From an uncultured Pelagibacteraceae bacterium (GTDB lineage Bacteria > Pseudomonadota > Alphaproteobacteria > Pelagibacterales > AG-422-B15): DNA of 24,375 nt. The position numbers and the translations under genes were made by a program. Below, piece by piece: positions 1 through 9,051 of this stretch. The notes beneath the pieces are model-generated. The model saw nothing but the letters and a program-made list of their open reading frames with translations, did not search any database and was not told the origin of the DNA. The stretch's first letter is position 1, and each line of letters opens with the position of its first letter. Location: assembly GCA_902527075.1 (NCBI GenBank), contig CABZNM010000010.1, forward strand, positions 1 to 24,375, given 5' to 3'.

Positions 1-83
1 CAGTAAAATAGCCAGACCGCAACTTCTCAGTTACTTAATAATTAAGCTACAGAAGATGTTTAAATCTGATAATATCTAAACAA
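1..83. other. Leader or upstream gap before pheS, nothing recognised
   Basis: Frame 2 is open from the window edge to a TAA at 77-79 (about 25 codons), but its translation does not resemble the RplT C-terminus that often precedes pheS. I see no convincing promoter, attenuator or leader peptide rich in Phe codons. The bases just before the pheS ATG are A-rich and lack a clear Shine-Dalgarno sequence. Confidence 0.3.
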
Positions 84-1154
<1,071 letters not shown>

Positions 1155-1155
<1 letters not shown>

Positions 1156-3542
1156 TGAAATTTTCTTTTTCTTGGCTAAAAGAGCATTTAGACACTAAAT
1201 TAAATGCGATTGAAATTTCAGAAAAGCTTACATCTATTGGTTTGGAAGTTGAGTCTTTTAATAATGCAAGCCTGGCATTCAGAGATTTTATAGTTGCAGA
1301 AGTTATTGAAGAAAAAAAACATCCTAATGCAGATAAATTAAAACTATGCTCGGTAGATACAGGAAAAGAAAAAGTTGAAGTCGTATGTGGAGCACCTAAT
1401 GTTGAAAAAGGGATGAAAGTTGTTTATGCGCCACCAGGATCAATTATTCCTGTCAATCAAATGAAATTAAAAGTATCAAAAATTAGAGGAGTAGAGTCCC
1501 AAGGAATGATGTGTTCTGAGTATGAACTTGGTATCTCAGATGAACATGACGGTATCATCAGATTAGATGATAGTCTAAAAGTTGGTTCAAGTTATGCTGA
1601 AATAAGTGGGATGAACGATACGTTTTTTGAAATTGGAATAACTCCCAATAGACAAGACTGTCTTGGAATAAGTGGAATTTCACGTGATCTCTCGGCTTCA
1701 AAATCTGGTAACTACTTAAATAAAGAATTTTCAAAAATTGATGGATCATTTGATTCTCCTATAGATGTAAAAATTGAGGATCATTTAATGTGCCCAGCTT
1801 TTGCAAGTCGTTATATTAAAAGTGTTAAAAATTGTGAAAGTCCGGACTGGTTAAAATCAAAACTAAAATCAATAGGACTTAGACCTATATCTGCATTGGT
1901 AGATATCACAAATTATGTGATGTATGATCAAAATAGACCGCTACACGTCTATGACGCTGATAAAATAAATAAAAATATTATAGTTAGATCAGCACAAGAC
2001 AAAGAAACACTTAAAGCTTTAGATGAAAAAGAATATGAACTAAGCAAGGGTATGTGCGTAATTGCTGATGACGTGAGACCACTTGGGCTTGGAGGAATAA
2101 TGGGAGGAGAAACCACAGGATGTTCAGAAAACACGACCAATGTTCTACTAGAGTCCGCATTGTTTGACCCAATAAATACTGCTAAAACTGGTAGAAAATT
2201 ATCCATATCAAGTGATGCAAGATACAGATTTGAAAGAGGTATCGATCCATTGTCTGTAATTAGAGGTATTGATCAGGCATCTCAATTAATTTTAGAAATA
2301 TGTGGAGGTGAATTCAGTCATACCGTATTATCTGGTTCTATCGATGATACTAAAAAATCTTTTGAAATATCAGTAAATAAAATTAACAAAAGATTAGGTT
2401 TAAGTATTGAGAAATTAGAAGCAATAGAAATACTTAGCTCCTTGGGCATTGAATGCAAAGAAGCAGGAGAGAAGATAAATTGTGTTATCCCAACATGGAG
2501 ACAAGATATCGATTGTGAAGCAGATATAAGTGAAGAAATTATTCGTATAAAGGGTTATGATTTTATTCCGCAATCAAATATTAGATCTTCTAAAAAAATC
2601 AATGAATCAATTTTAAACTATCGTCAGAAGACTCTTTCTAAAGCAAAAAGATACATTGCAAGTTTAGGATATAATGAATTAGTTACATATTCCTTTGCTA
2701 ATTCCAAAGATTGTAGATTCTTTGGTAATATTGATAATCTTAGGATCATAAACCCAATATCTGAGGATCAAGACATTTTGCGTCCAAGCTTGATACCAAA
2801 TCTTTTAAACGCCATTAAAAAAAATCAATCAAGAGATATTGAAAACTTTGAAATATTTGAGGCAGGAAGCCAATATACCTCGTCTGTTCCAGGTGACCAA
2901 TTTAACTCAGTAGTTGGTATAAAGTCAGGAATAAATAAGAAAAAATCATGGAGGCACTCTGAGCAACAATATGATGTCTACGACATTAAAAATGATATTA
3001 CTAATCTGATTGATTATTTAATACCCAATAAGAAAAAGATTACTTTAAATGATGAAAGTCCTGATTGGATGCACCCTGGAAGATCAGCAAGCGTTATATT
3101 AAATAAAAAAATTAAATTAGGTTACTTTGGAGAATTGCACCCAAGAGTTATTAAAATCTTTAAAATAAAAAATAAGGTAAATGCTTTCGAATTATTTATT
3201 GATCAAATACCTGAGTCAGTGAGAAAGTTGAATAGCAAGGTTGATATTAATTTGAGTGAATTTCAAAGTGTGAAAAGAGATTTTGCTTTTGTAGTTGATC
3301 AACACATAAGAGGGCTAGATTTAGAGGAAAGTGCAAAAAAAGCAGATAAAGATTTGATCAGGGATGTTGAAATTTTTGATATATTTGAAGATGAAAGTCT
3401 TGGTCCTAACAAAAAATCTATGGCAATAAAGGTAACAATACAGGCTAGTGATAGAACTCTTAAAGATAATGAGATACAGGATATCTGTTCAAAAATTGTT
3501 AAGTCTATTGAAAAATCTACCTCTGGTTCTGTTAGATCATAA
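1155..3542 (+). CDS. pheT: Phenylalanyl-tRNA synthetase beta subunit
   Basis: Beta subunit of PheRS, 795 residues, which is the usual bacterial length. Domains in order: an N-terminal EMAP/Myf-like tRNA-binding OB fold at about 38-150 (PNADKLKLCSVDTG, VVCGAPNV, GVESQGMMCSEYELG), the B3/B4 editing region at about 200-375 (RPISALVDITNYVM, GGIMGG, RKLSISSDARYRFERGID), B5 at about 400-470, the catalytic-like core from about 485 (SKAKRYIASLGYNELVTYSF, NPISEDQDILRPSLIPNLL), and a C-terminal FDX-ACB anticodon-binding domain in the last 90 residues (FQSVKRDFAFVVDQ, VEIFDIFED, TLKDNEIQDI). Its start ATG overlaps the pheS TGA by one base, so translation is probably coupled. It is intact and keeps all expected motifs. 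Confidence 0.98.
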
Positions 3543-3551
3543 TTTATAATA

Positions 3552-5351
3552 ATGTCTGAAATTAAAAACATTCGTAATTTTTCTATTATTGCGCACATTG
3601 ACCATGGTAAATCAACTCTAGCTGATAGATTGATACAGTTTTGTGGTGGACTATCTGAACGAGAGATGAAAGCACAAGTACTTGATTCGATGGACATTGA
3701 GCGTGAGAGAGGTATTACTATTAAAGCTCAAACAGTCAGACTTGACTATAATTCTAAGAGTGGGGAAAAATTTTTACTTAATATTATTGATACTCCTGGT
3801 CATGTAGACTTTAGTTATGAAGTTAATAGATCTTTATCTGCGTGTGAGGGATCTTTGCTCGTAGTTGATGCAAGTCAGGGAGTGGAAGCTCAAACTTTAG
3901 CAAACCTTTATCAAGCTATTGATAATGACCACATTATTATTCCAGTATTAAATAAAATTGATTTACCTGCATCTGATCCAGAGCGAGTCAAAGCTCAAAT
4001 CAAAGATATACTCGGCATTGATACGTCTAATGTATTAGAGATTTCAGCAAAGTCTGGTACTGGGATTGAGTACGTTCTTGAGTCAATTGTTAATCTTTTG
4101 CCATCACCTAAAGGTAATGAAAAAGAACCTCTTAAAGCAATGCTTGTTGACAGTTGGTATGATGCATACCTCGGTGTTGTAATTCTTGTTCGTGTTATCG
4201 ATGGAATTTTAAATAAAGGAATGGATGTAAGATTTCATCAAACAAATACTAAACACCTCATTGAAAGAGTTGGATGCTTTACTCCAAAAATGGTTGCAAA
4301 AGATTGTATCAAAGCTGGTGAGCTAGGATTTATTACTGCAGCAATAAAAGAAGTTGCACAAACTCAAGTAGGTGACACAATTGTTTCTCTTAACGACAGA
4401 AAAACACAACCACTTCCTGGCTTTAAGCCCAGTCAGCCTGTGGTTTTTTGTGGGCTATTTCCAACTAATGCCGCTGATTTTAAATTTCTGAAAGATGCAC
4501 TTGGAAAACTTAAACTTAATGACTCTAGTTTTCACTACGAACAAGAAACATCTACTGCACTAGGAATGGGATTTAGGTGTGGCTTTTTAGGTTTGCTTCA
4601 TCTGGAAATTATTGTTGAGAGATTAGACCGTGAATTTGATTTAGACTTAATTACAACTGCACCGAGCGTTATTTATAATATTGAACTTACAAATGGTACT
4701 AATTTAGAGCTTCACAATCCTGCAGACATGCCAGAAACTATGACTATTAAATCAATTTCCGAACCTTGGATTAAAGCAACCATAATTTGTCCAGATGAGT
4801 ATTTGGGTAGTATCATTTCACTATGTGAAGATAAGCGTGGAATGCAAATAGAGCTTTCATATTCAGGCTCAAGAGTAATTTTAATTTATAAATTACCTTT
4901 AAATGAAATAGTTTTTGATTTCTATGATCGCTTAAAATCAATTTCAAGTGGATATGCAAGTTTTGATTATGAAATGAATGAATACATTGAGAGTGATTTA
5001 GTGAGATTAGGCATACTTGTTAATGATGAACCTGTTGACGCACTGTCAATAATTGTTCATAAAAATTCTTCTGAAAAAAAAGGTAGAGCAGTATGTGAAA
5101 AGTTGAAAGAACTAATACCTCGACATCAATTTCATATTCCTATTCAAGCTGCAATTGGAGGTAAAATTATTGCTCGTGAGACCGTAAGTGGTTATCGTAA
5201 GAATGTTATTGATCGTATTCATGGTGGGGGAGCTACAGATAGAAAACGTAAACTTTTAGATAAGCAAAAAAAGGGAAAAAAAAGACTTCGTACTTTCGGC
5301 AAAGTAGAAATTCCACAAGAAGCTTTTATAGCTGCTCTAAAAGTTGAATAA
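3552..5351 (+). CDS. lepA: Elongation factor 4 (LepA), ribosomal back-translocase GTPase
   Basis: EF4/LepA binds the ribosome and is linked to back-translocation and 30S assembly. The length is 599 residues, the same as in E. coli. GTPase motifs are complete: G1 AHIDHGKS (14-21), G2 [12 protein letters not shown]3 [13 protein letters not shown]4 NKIDLP and G5 SAKSGTG. After domain II and the EF-G-like domains ([20 protein letters not shown]) comes the LepA-specific C-terminal region, ending in the basic segment [20 protein letters not shown] followed by [16 protein letters not shown]. It starts 9 nt after pheT in the same direction, so it probably belongs to the pheST transcript. The TAA stop is followed with no gap by the first base of tRNA-Ser. 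Confidence 0.98.
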   Translation: MSEIKNIRNFSIIAHIDHGKSTLADRLIQFCGGLSEREMKAQVLDSMDIERERGITIKAQTVRLDYNSKSGEKFLLNIIDTPGHVDFSYEVNRSLSACEGSLLVVDASQGVEAQTLANLYQAIDNDHIIIPVLNKIDLPASDPERVKAQIKDILGIDTSNVLEISAKSGTGIEYVLESIVNLLPSPKGNEKEPLKAMLVDSWYDAYLGVVILVRVIDGILNKGMDVRFHQTNTKHLIERVGCFTPKMVAKDCIKAGELGFITAAIKEVAQTQVGDTIVSLNDRKTQPLPGFKPSQPVVFCGLFPTNAADFKFLKDALGKLKLNDSSFHYEQETSTALGMGFRCGFLGLLHLEIIVERLDREFDLDLITTAPSVIYNIELTNGTNLELHNPADMPETMTIKSISEPWIKATIICPDEYLGSIISLCEDKRGMQIELSYSGSRVILIYKLPLNEIVFDFYDRLKSISSGYASFDYEMNEYIESDLVRLGILVNDEPVDALSIIVHKNSSEKKGRAVCEKLKELIPRHQFHIPIQAAIGGKIIARETVSGYRKNVIDRIHGGGATDRKRKLLDKQKKGKKRLRTFGKVEIPQEAFIAALKVE

Positions 5352-5441
5352 GGAAAGGTGGCCGAGTGGTTGAAGGCGCACGCTTGGAAAGCGTGTATGC
5401 GGGTGACCGTATCGTGGGTTCGAATCCCATCCTTTCCGCCA
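5352..5441 (+). tRNA. tRNA-Ser (anticodon GGA)
   Basis: Complete 90-nt class II tRNA with encoded CCA. The acceptor stem GGAAAGG pairs with CCTTTCC before GCCA. The anticodon arm is CACGC-TTGGAAA-GCGTG with anticodon GGA, reading UCC/UCU. A long variable arm (ATGCGGGTGACCGTAT) and a T arm with GTTCGAATC follow. The gene begins at the base after the lepA stop, so its 5' end must be cut from a longer transcript unless a promoter lies within lepA. Its 3' part, from the anticodon loop on, is duplicated downstream at 7155-7213 and, decayed, at 8233-8290, marking it as an integration target. Confidence 0.98.
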
Positions 5442-5442
5442 T
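5384..5442 (+). repeat. Attachment-site repeat, copy 1 (3' part of the functional tRNA-Ser)
   Basis: These 59 bases, from the first base of the anticodon loop through the encoded CCA plus one T, are identical to 7155-7213. A direct repeat that begins in the anticodon loop and ends at the tRNA 3' end is the known signature of tyrosine-recombinase integration, in which the incoming element rebuilds the tRNA and pushes the old 3' end to its far side. Confidence 0.9.
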
Positions 5443-5489
5443 TTTTTAAGTGGTTTTAGAAATTAGAGTCTTTCAAAAATTCAGATTTG

Positions 5490-5506
5490 GTCACAATCTG
5501 GTCACA
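5490..5506 (+). repeat. GTCACA pair, left end of unit 1 (putative arm-type recombinase site)
   Basis: GTCACAATCTGGTCACA: two GTCACA hexamers with starts 11 bp apart, about one helical turn, beginning 49 nt after the last base of tRNA-Ser. The equivalent site in unit 2 (7260) begins 48 nt after its tRNA copy. Short direct repeats beside a tRNA att core are typical of arm-type sites bound by tyrosine integrases; that role is inferred here. Confidence 0.65.
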
Positions 5507-5555
5507 CATAATGAAAATTTTTAGATAAAATTAATTTCATAGTCTATCATTAAAT

Positions 5556-6152
5556 ATGAGTAAAATTGTCTATATTCTTACAAACCAAGCGATGCCAGGT
5601 ATTATCAAAATTGGAATAACTGATAATCCAATTGAACAAAGAATGAAAGAGCTGGATAAAACTTCAACACCATTACCCTTTGAGTGCTATTTTGCGAAGA
5701 AAGTTTCTGATAATAAATTCATAGAGTCAAAGATGCATGAAGCTTTCGACTCTTTTCGTATAAGGCAAAATAGAGAGTTCTTCAGAATGGATCCTAACGC
5801 AGCAAAAGCAGCATTAGATATGACTGAAGGTGAAGATGTTACCCCAAAGGATGATGTTGTAGAAAATGAAATTGACAGGGCAGCTTTGAACTCTGAGAGA
5901 AATAGAAACAGATTTAATTTTGCTCAAATTGGTATTGAAGTGGGTACTGAATTATCTTTTAAGAAAGACCCAAGCATCAAAGCAATAGTTTTAGAAAATG
6001 ATCAAGTAGAATTTAGAGGAAGAGTAGCATCACTATCCCAATCTGCTTTAGAGGTAATTCAAGAAATGGGTTATAAATGGAATAAAATAGCAGGCCCTCA
6101 ATTTTGGACATATAATGGCAAGACTCTCTACGAAATTAGTAAAGAAATATAA
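5556..6152 (+). CDS. GIY-YIG (T5orf172/MUG113-like) nuclease-fold protein with C-terminal RAMA-like domain
   Basis: 198 residues in two parts. Residues 4-80 match the short GIY-YIG variant seen in T5orf172/MUG113 proteins: VYILTN (5-10), MPGIIKIGIT (13-22, the YIG half), R29 in the following helix, E57 and H61 in FIESKMHEAF, and REFFRMDP (73-80). An acidic linker follows. Residues about 124-196 (GTELSFKKDPSIKAIVLEND, VEFRG, SLSQSALEVIQEMGYKW, GPQFWTYNGKTL) resemble the RAMA/DUF4357-type domain found with restriction enzymes and adenine methylases and predicted to sense modified DNA. The likely role is a DNA nuclease directed by DNA modification, possibly in phage defence; that is inference. 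The lipoprotein gene follows 13 nt downstream, so the pair is probably one transcript. It is cargo of unit 1, with no methyltransferase partner in the window. Confidence 0.8.
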   Translation: MSKIVYILTNQAMPGIIKIGITDNPIEQRMKELDKTSTPLPFECYFAKKVSDNKFIESKMHEAFDSFRIRQNREFFRMDPNAAKAALDMTEGEDVTPKDDVVENEIDRAALNSERNRNRFNFAQIGIEVGTELSFKKDPSIKAIVLENDQVEFRGRVASLSQSALEVIQEMGYKWNKIAGPQFWTYNGKTLYEISKEI

Positions 6153-6165
6153 TTAAGTAAAAAAT

Positions 6166-7044
6166 ATGAAGCATGTTTTATTGTCACTATTAGTTATCGT
6201 TATCCTTAGTGCTTGCGGAGGTGGATACCGTACCGCACACGAATATATGACAAGTGATGAATATTACCCTGCAGATTCTTATTTAAAAGGCTTAGGAAAT
6301 CTAGAGTTGTGTAGAAATCACAAAAATACTAGTAGAGATTATAAAGGTCTTATCAAAGGTTATTCTAACGAAATTAGACGTAGAAATATTGATTGTAGTG
6401 CTATGTTTGCTGCGATTGAAAAACAAAAAAAAGAACAGGAAGAACTAAGAATTTCGAATTTAGAGAAAGAACACGGCTTCTATTGCGAGTGGGTCGAATG
6501 GAATACACGGGGCTCTAGAGAGTTTCTAGACTGTTTAGAAAATCGAAATCAGAAATCAAATACTAGAACCGCATCTAATAGCAGTACAGGTATAGACTCT
6601 TCAATTTCAGATCCAACAATAGCTAAATATCAGTATGAATGTCAGGAAATGGGTTTCAAAAAGAAAACAGATAAAATGGCGGAATGTATTCTTCGTCAAA
6701 AAGAGATTGAGACAAGAAAAGTTGCTGCAAAAAAGTTGTACGATGAGGAAGTAAGAAAAAATAAAGCTGCTGAGGAATTAGCGGCAAAAAAAAGAAGAAG
6801 CGAAAAAATGCGCCAAGCTGGTGAATTATTAACTGGAATTAGTAACTCACTTTTGGGTTCTGGTTCAAGTAGTAGTTACTCGAGCTCTTCATCTTCATCC
6901 CAAATTAAAACCCCATGTATGTTTAAAGATGAAGTTCAAAAAAATGGAAGCTTAACCAAGTTATGTTTATATGATTGTACAGGAAGTGTTCACTCTGAGA
7001 CTATCAATGTAGTTCAAATGTGCCCATTGATTAGCTATAAATAA
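6166..7044 (+). CDS. Predicted lipoprotein with coiled coil and Cys-rich motifs, unknown function
   Basis: 292 residues. An N-terminal lipoprotein signal ends in the lipobox LSAC with the acylated Cys at 17. Then come two small Cys-paired motifs, HGFYCEWVEWN...FLDCLENRN (about 103-127) and YECQEMGFKKKTDKMAECIL (about 156-176). The second resembles the C-x3-GF-x-(K/G)-T-x4-A-x-C pattern of many small proteobacterial lipoproteins. A basic Lys/Glu/Ala-rich helix likely to form a coiled coil follows (about 178-220), then a Ser-rich linker and a C-terminal segment with four Cys (TPCMFKDE, LTKLCLYDCTG, VQMCPL). It is predicted to be anchored in an outer or inner membrane leaflet facing the periplasm. 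It sits 13 nt after the GIY-YIG gene and is the last gene of unit 1. No catalytic family is recognised. Confidence 0.75.
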   Translation: MKHVLLSLLVIVILSACGGGYRTAHEYMTSDEYYPADSYLKGLGNLELCRNHKNTSRDYKGLIKGYSNEIRRRNIDCSAMFAAIEKQKKEQEELRISNLEKEHGFYCEWVEWNTRGSREFLDCLENRNQKSNTRTASNSSTGIDSSISDPTIAKYQYECQEMGFKKKTDKMAECILRQKEIETRKVAAKKLYDEEVRKNKAAEELAAKKRRSEKMRQAGELLTGISNSLLGSGSSSSYSSSSSSSQIKTPCMFKDEVQKNGSLTKLCLYDCTGSVHSETINVVQMCPLISYK

Positions 7045-7054
7045 ATAAATTCCG

Positions 7055-7154
7055 ATCACACTATGGTCACAATCTCTCATGAAAATTATAAAATTCCTGA
7101 ATTAGAATTCCCCGTTTAATTAGAAAAATTATCCTCTAATCTTGGACTCATGAA
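7055..7154. repeat. Conserved right end of unit 1 (GTCACA-type pair plus ATTATCCTCTAATC segment)
   Basis: ATCACA at 7055 and GTCACA at 7066 are 11 bp apart, followed by a segment with CCCGTTTA and AAATTATCCTCTAATC that leads into the tRNA copy. It aligns along its whole length with 8134-8232 at roughly three-quarters identity. The second hexamer starts 89 bp before the tRNA repeat here and 88 bp before it in unit 2. This shared, non-coding end distinguishes real element termini from a chance tRNA duplication. Confidence 0.75.
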
Positions 7155-7213
7155 TTGGAAAGCGTGTATGCGGGTGACCGTATCGTGGGTTCGAATCCCA
7201 TCCTTTCCGCCAT
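7155..7213 (+). repeat. tRNA-Ser 3' fragment, copy 2 (att site between units 1 and 2)
   Basis: Perfect 59-bp copy of 5384-5442. It lacks the acceptor 5' strand, D arm and 5' half of the anticodon stem, so it cannot make a tRNA. It serves as the right att of unit 1 and the left att of unit 2. Perfect identity implies recent duplication, or selection to stay a recombination substrate. Confidence 0.92.
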
Positions 7214-7259
7214 ATTGCAAGAGATTTAATTATTAATTATAGAGGGGTGTAAGCCAATA

Positions 7260-7276
7260 GTCACAATCTCGTCACA
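7260..7276 (+). repeat. GTCACA pair, left end of unit 2 (putative arm-type recombinase site)
   Basis: GTCACAATCTCGTCACA differs by one base from the left pair of unit 1 and keeps the 11-bp period and the distance to the tRNA end (48 nt). Both pairs continue as CAT, giving about 20 bp of near identity within otherwise diverged flanks. Confidence 0.65.
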
Positions 7277-7286
7277 CATTTTTCAC

Positions 7287-8063
7287 TTAATGATGGATTT
7301 TTCTATTTTTAAAGATCGAGTCAGAAATAAATACTAAATCACAATGATGCCAATTAACAAATTTATAATCTTGATCATACATAAATTTATAAATTTCAGA
7401 CTTCATTATATTTTCAATTTTTTGATAATGAAATTCTAGTGTAGCCAATTCAGGATCATTATATTCAATTACGACAAGCTTAGGTTTGTATTTATTAAAA
7501 TCAAATGATCTTAAAGCGTTTAATTCGTGACCTTCAATATCGATTGATAAGAAATCAATTTCCATATTTTTATATTTAGAGTTTTCAATGATTGAATTAA
7601 GCGTGTCACATTCAATATCAATTTTTTTTAGTCCTCTTGGATTCATTTTTTCAGCGTATTGTTGATTTACAGTTTGGACCGCTGATCTATTATGATATGT
7701 GTAAAGTGTTATTTTACCCTTATAATCTGAAACTGCTACCTGCTTATTAAAATCATCACTTCTAAAATTATTAAACATATCTATAGAACCTTCATCTAAA
7801 TCAATATTAATTCCATTCCATCCTTTTTTATAAAGTAAATATGTGTTTGATCCATTTATTGGATGGTAACAGCCAATATCTAAATAAATACCTTTCTTTT
7901 GACTCTTAAAAAAATGATTCACTAATAGATCTATTCCTCCACCAGAATAAGAAAATTTTGGTTTATTTTTGAAATACCTATGTATTAAGAAATAAATTGT
8001 TTTAAAAATATTTGATTTATTCGAATATATAAATTTTTCTTTAAGATACTTATCTAACTGCAT
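7287..8063 (-). CDS. FkbM-family SAM-dependent methyltransferase
   Basis: 258 residues with the Methyltransf_21 (FkbM) pattern: SAM-binding motif I YLDIGCYHPINGSNTYLLYK (residues about 75-94), NIDLDEGSIDMFN at the second strand, QVAVSDYKGKITLY at the third, and FLSIDIEGHELNALRSFDF at motif IV. This family O-methylates sugars and hydroxyl groups, and in marine bacteria it often sits in surface-glycan clusters. The substrate here is unknown. No signal peptide is seen, so it is cytoplasmic. It is the only cargo gene of unit 2 and its stop codon lies 11 nt inside the left GTCACA pair. Its start is preceded by the AT-rich stretch 8064-8130. Confidence 0.88.
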   Translation of the reverse strand: MQLDKYLKEKFIYSNKSNIFKTIYFLIHRYFKNKPKFSYSGGGIDLLVNHFFKSQKKGIYLDIGCYHPINGSNTYLLYKKGWNGINIDLDEGSIDMFNNFRSDDFNKQVAVSDYKGKITLYTYHNRSAVQTVNQQYAEKMNPRGLKKIDIECDTLNSIIENSKYKNMEIDFLSIDIEGHELNALRSFDFNKYKPKLVVIEYNDPELATLEFHYQKIENIMKSEIYKFMYDQDYKFVNWHHCDLVFISDSIFKNRKIHH

Positions 8064-8133
8064 GTAATTATAATAATTAGTGAACTAAACCTGTAAAGAT
8101 CTTTAATTTTTTTAGTTTTCTGGAATAATTTAA

Positions 8134-8232
8134 GTCACAGTATAGTCACGCTCTCTCAAAATAATTATAAAATTACTAAATAGAATAGCCCGTTTATCTA
8201 AAAAATTATCCTCTAATCAGGAACTAATGAAA
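8134..8232. repeat. Conserved right end of unit 2
   Basis: GTCACA (8134-8139) and GTCACG (8145-8150) are 11 bp apart, followed by a segment sharing CCCGTTTA and AAATTATCCTCTAATC with 7055-7154 in the same order and spacing. The 8064-8360 stretch has no other recognisable feature apart from this end, the decayed tRNA fragment and an AT-rich promoter-like region before 8361. Confidence 0.7.
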
Positions 8233-8290
8233 TGAAAAAGCGTTTATGCGGGTGACCGTATCATGTGTTTCAATCCCACCCTTTCAGTTA
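8233..8290 (+). repeat. Decayed tRNA-Ser 3' fragment, copy 3
   Basis: Aligns without gaps to the tRNA 3' part with 46 of 58 positions matching. GCGGGTGACCGTATC of the variable arm is intact, but the T loop, acceptor strand and CCA are eroded (TTTCAATCC, CAGTTA). No GTCACA pair follows it, so the chromosome outside the element array appears to begin here. This is the expected state of the original tRNA 3' end after it was displaced and released from selection. Confidence 0.85.
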
Positions 8291-8360
8291 CAACATTTTG
8301 CAGCAATATTATAAAAAATATTATAAAATCTATTTTTATTAGCAAAAATATTTAAAAAAA

Positions 8361-9008
8361 ATGAAACTTTTTAAAAAAATCATTAGAGAATTATTTAGAA
8401 GCAAATTAACAAAAAAATTTTCTAATTCTGCTAAATATTGGGAAGATCGTTATTTCTATGGAGGTAACTCTGGAAAGGGTTCCTATTTTGAGAATGCTGC
8501 CGAAAAAGCAGATTATCTTAACGCAAAAATAAATCAGTATAATATAGATACTATTGTCGACATAGGATGCGGCGATGGAAATAATCTGAAACTCTTTTAT
8601 AGCAGAAATTATTATGGCTTCGACGTCAGTAGAACAATTATTGACTATAATAAAAAACTATATGATCAAGATAAAAATAAAAAATTCATACTTATAGATG
8701 ACAATTTTGAAAAAATTCTAATGGATGTAAGAAATAGGAAAGATACAAAAAACTTAATTTGTGTAAGTTTTGATGTCATTGGTCATTTGGTCGAAGATAA
8801 TGTTTACCAAGACCATTTAGAAAACTTTTCATCACTTAATCCTGATTACTTAATTATATCTTGCTACGATGGAGATGTGGAATATGACTTATCAGCGCCG
8901 CATATCAAACAAAGAAATTATTCAAAAGATTTAATTGATAAAGGGTGGGAATTAATTGATGTTCATCCCACAAATAAAGAACTTAAACTTTTTAAAAAAT
9001 ATAATTAA
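8361..9008 (+). CDS. Class I SAM-dependent methyltransferase, substrate unknown
   Basis: 215 residues. After a basic N-terminus, the SAM-binding core is clear: TIVDIGCGDGNNLKLF (motif I, about 64-79), YYGFDVSRTIIDYNKKLY (acidic residue of motif II) and LICVSFDVIGHLVEDNVYQDHL (motif IV region). The N-terminal SAKYWEDRYFYGGNSGKGSY segment resembles small-molecule or glycan methyltransferases. It lies 70 nt beyond the decayed tRNA fragment and is even more A-rich than its neighbours, so it may be a remnant of an older island whose far border is gone. It is the second orphan methyltransferase here and is not homologous in detail to the FkbM gene. The reaction cannot be named. Confidence 0.8.
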   Translation: MKLFKKIIRELFRSKLTKKFSNSAKYWEDRYFYGGNSGKGSYFENAAEKADYLNAKINQYNIDTIVDIGCGDGNNLKLFYSRNYYGFDVSRTIIDYNKKLYDQDKNKKFILIDDNFEKILMDVRNRKDTKNLICVSFDVIGHLVEDNVYQDHLENFSSLNPDYLIISCYDGDVEYDLSAPHIKQRNYSKDLIDKGWELIDVHPTNKELKLFKKYN

Positions 9009-9051
9009 GTGGTGATTTTATGGAAAAAAGTATTTGAAGTAAAATACTTTG

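Larger units (their letters stand above)
5442..7213. mobile_element. Integrase-less tRNA-Ser element, unit 1 (GIY-YIG protein plus lipoprotein)
   Basis: This segment lies between the functional tRNA-Ser and a perfect 59-bp copy of its 3' part. It has a GTCACA pair near each end (5490-5506 and 7055-7071) and two co-directional cargo genes. No integrase, recombination directionality factor, replication or conjugation gene is present, so movement would have to be driven in trans. The perfect right repeat implies a younger insertion than unit 2, whose right repeat is decayed. Boundaries are inferred from the repeats. Confidence 0.7.
7213..8290. mobile_element. Integrase-less tRNA-Ser element, unit 2 (FkbM methyltransferase)
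   Basis: Bounded by tRNA-Ser fragments at 7155-7213 and 8233-8290, with GTCACA pairs at 7260-7276 and 8134-8150, arranged exactly as in unit 1. It carries a single gene on the minus strand. The decayed right att implies that unit 2 inserted first and unit 1 entered later at the tRNA side. No recombinase is encoded. Confidence 0.65.

Noticed and set aside
5490..8150. A short CRISPR-like array formed by the GTCACA repeats
   Set aside because: The repeats are hexamers in pairs with 5-bp spacers, separated by whole genes, with no cas gene. They fit recombinase arm sites better.
7155..8290. Additional tRNA-Ser genes at the two downstream copies
   Set aside because: Both lack the 5' acceptor strand, D arm and 5' half of the anticodon stem, and the second has also lost the T loop and CCA, so neither can fold as a tRNA.
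5442..8290. A prophage or integrative conjugative element
   Set aside because: No integrase, phage structural, replication or conjugation gene is present. The units are too small and hold only one or two cargo genes each.
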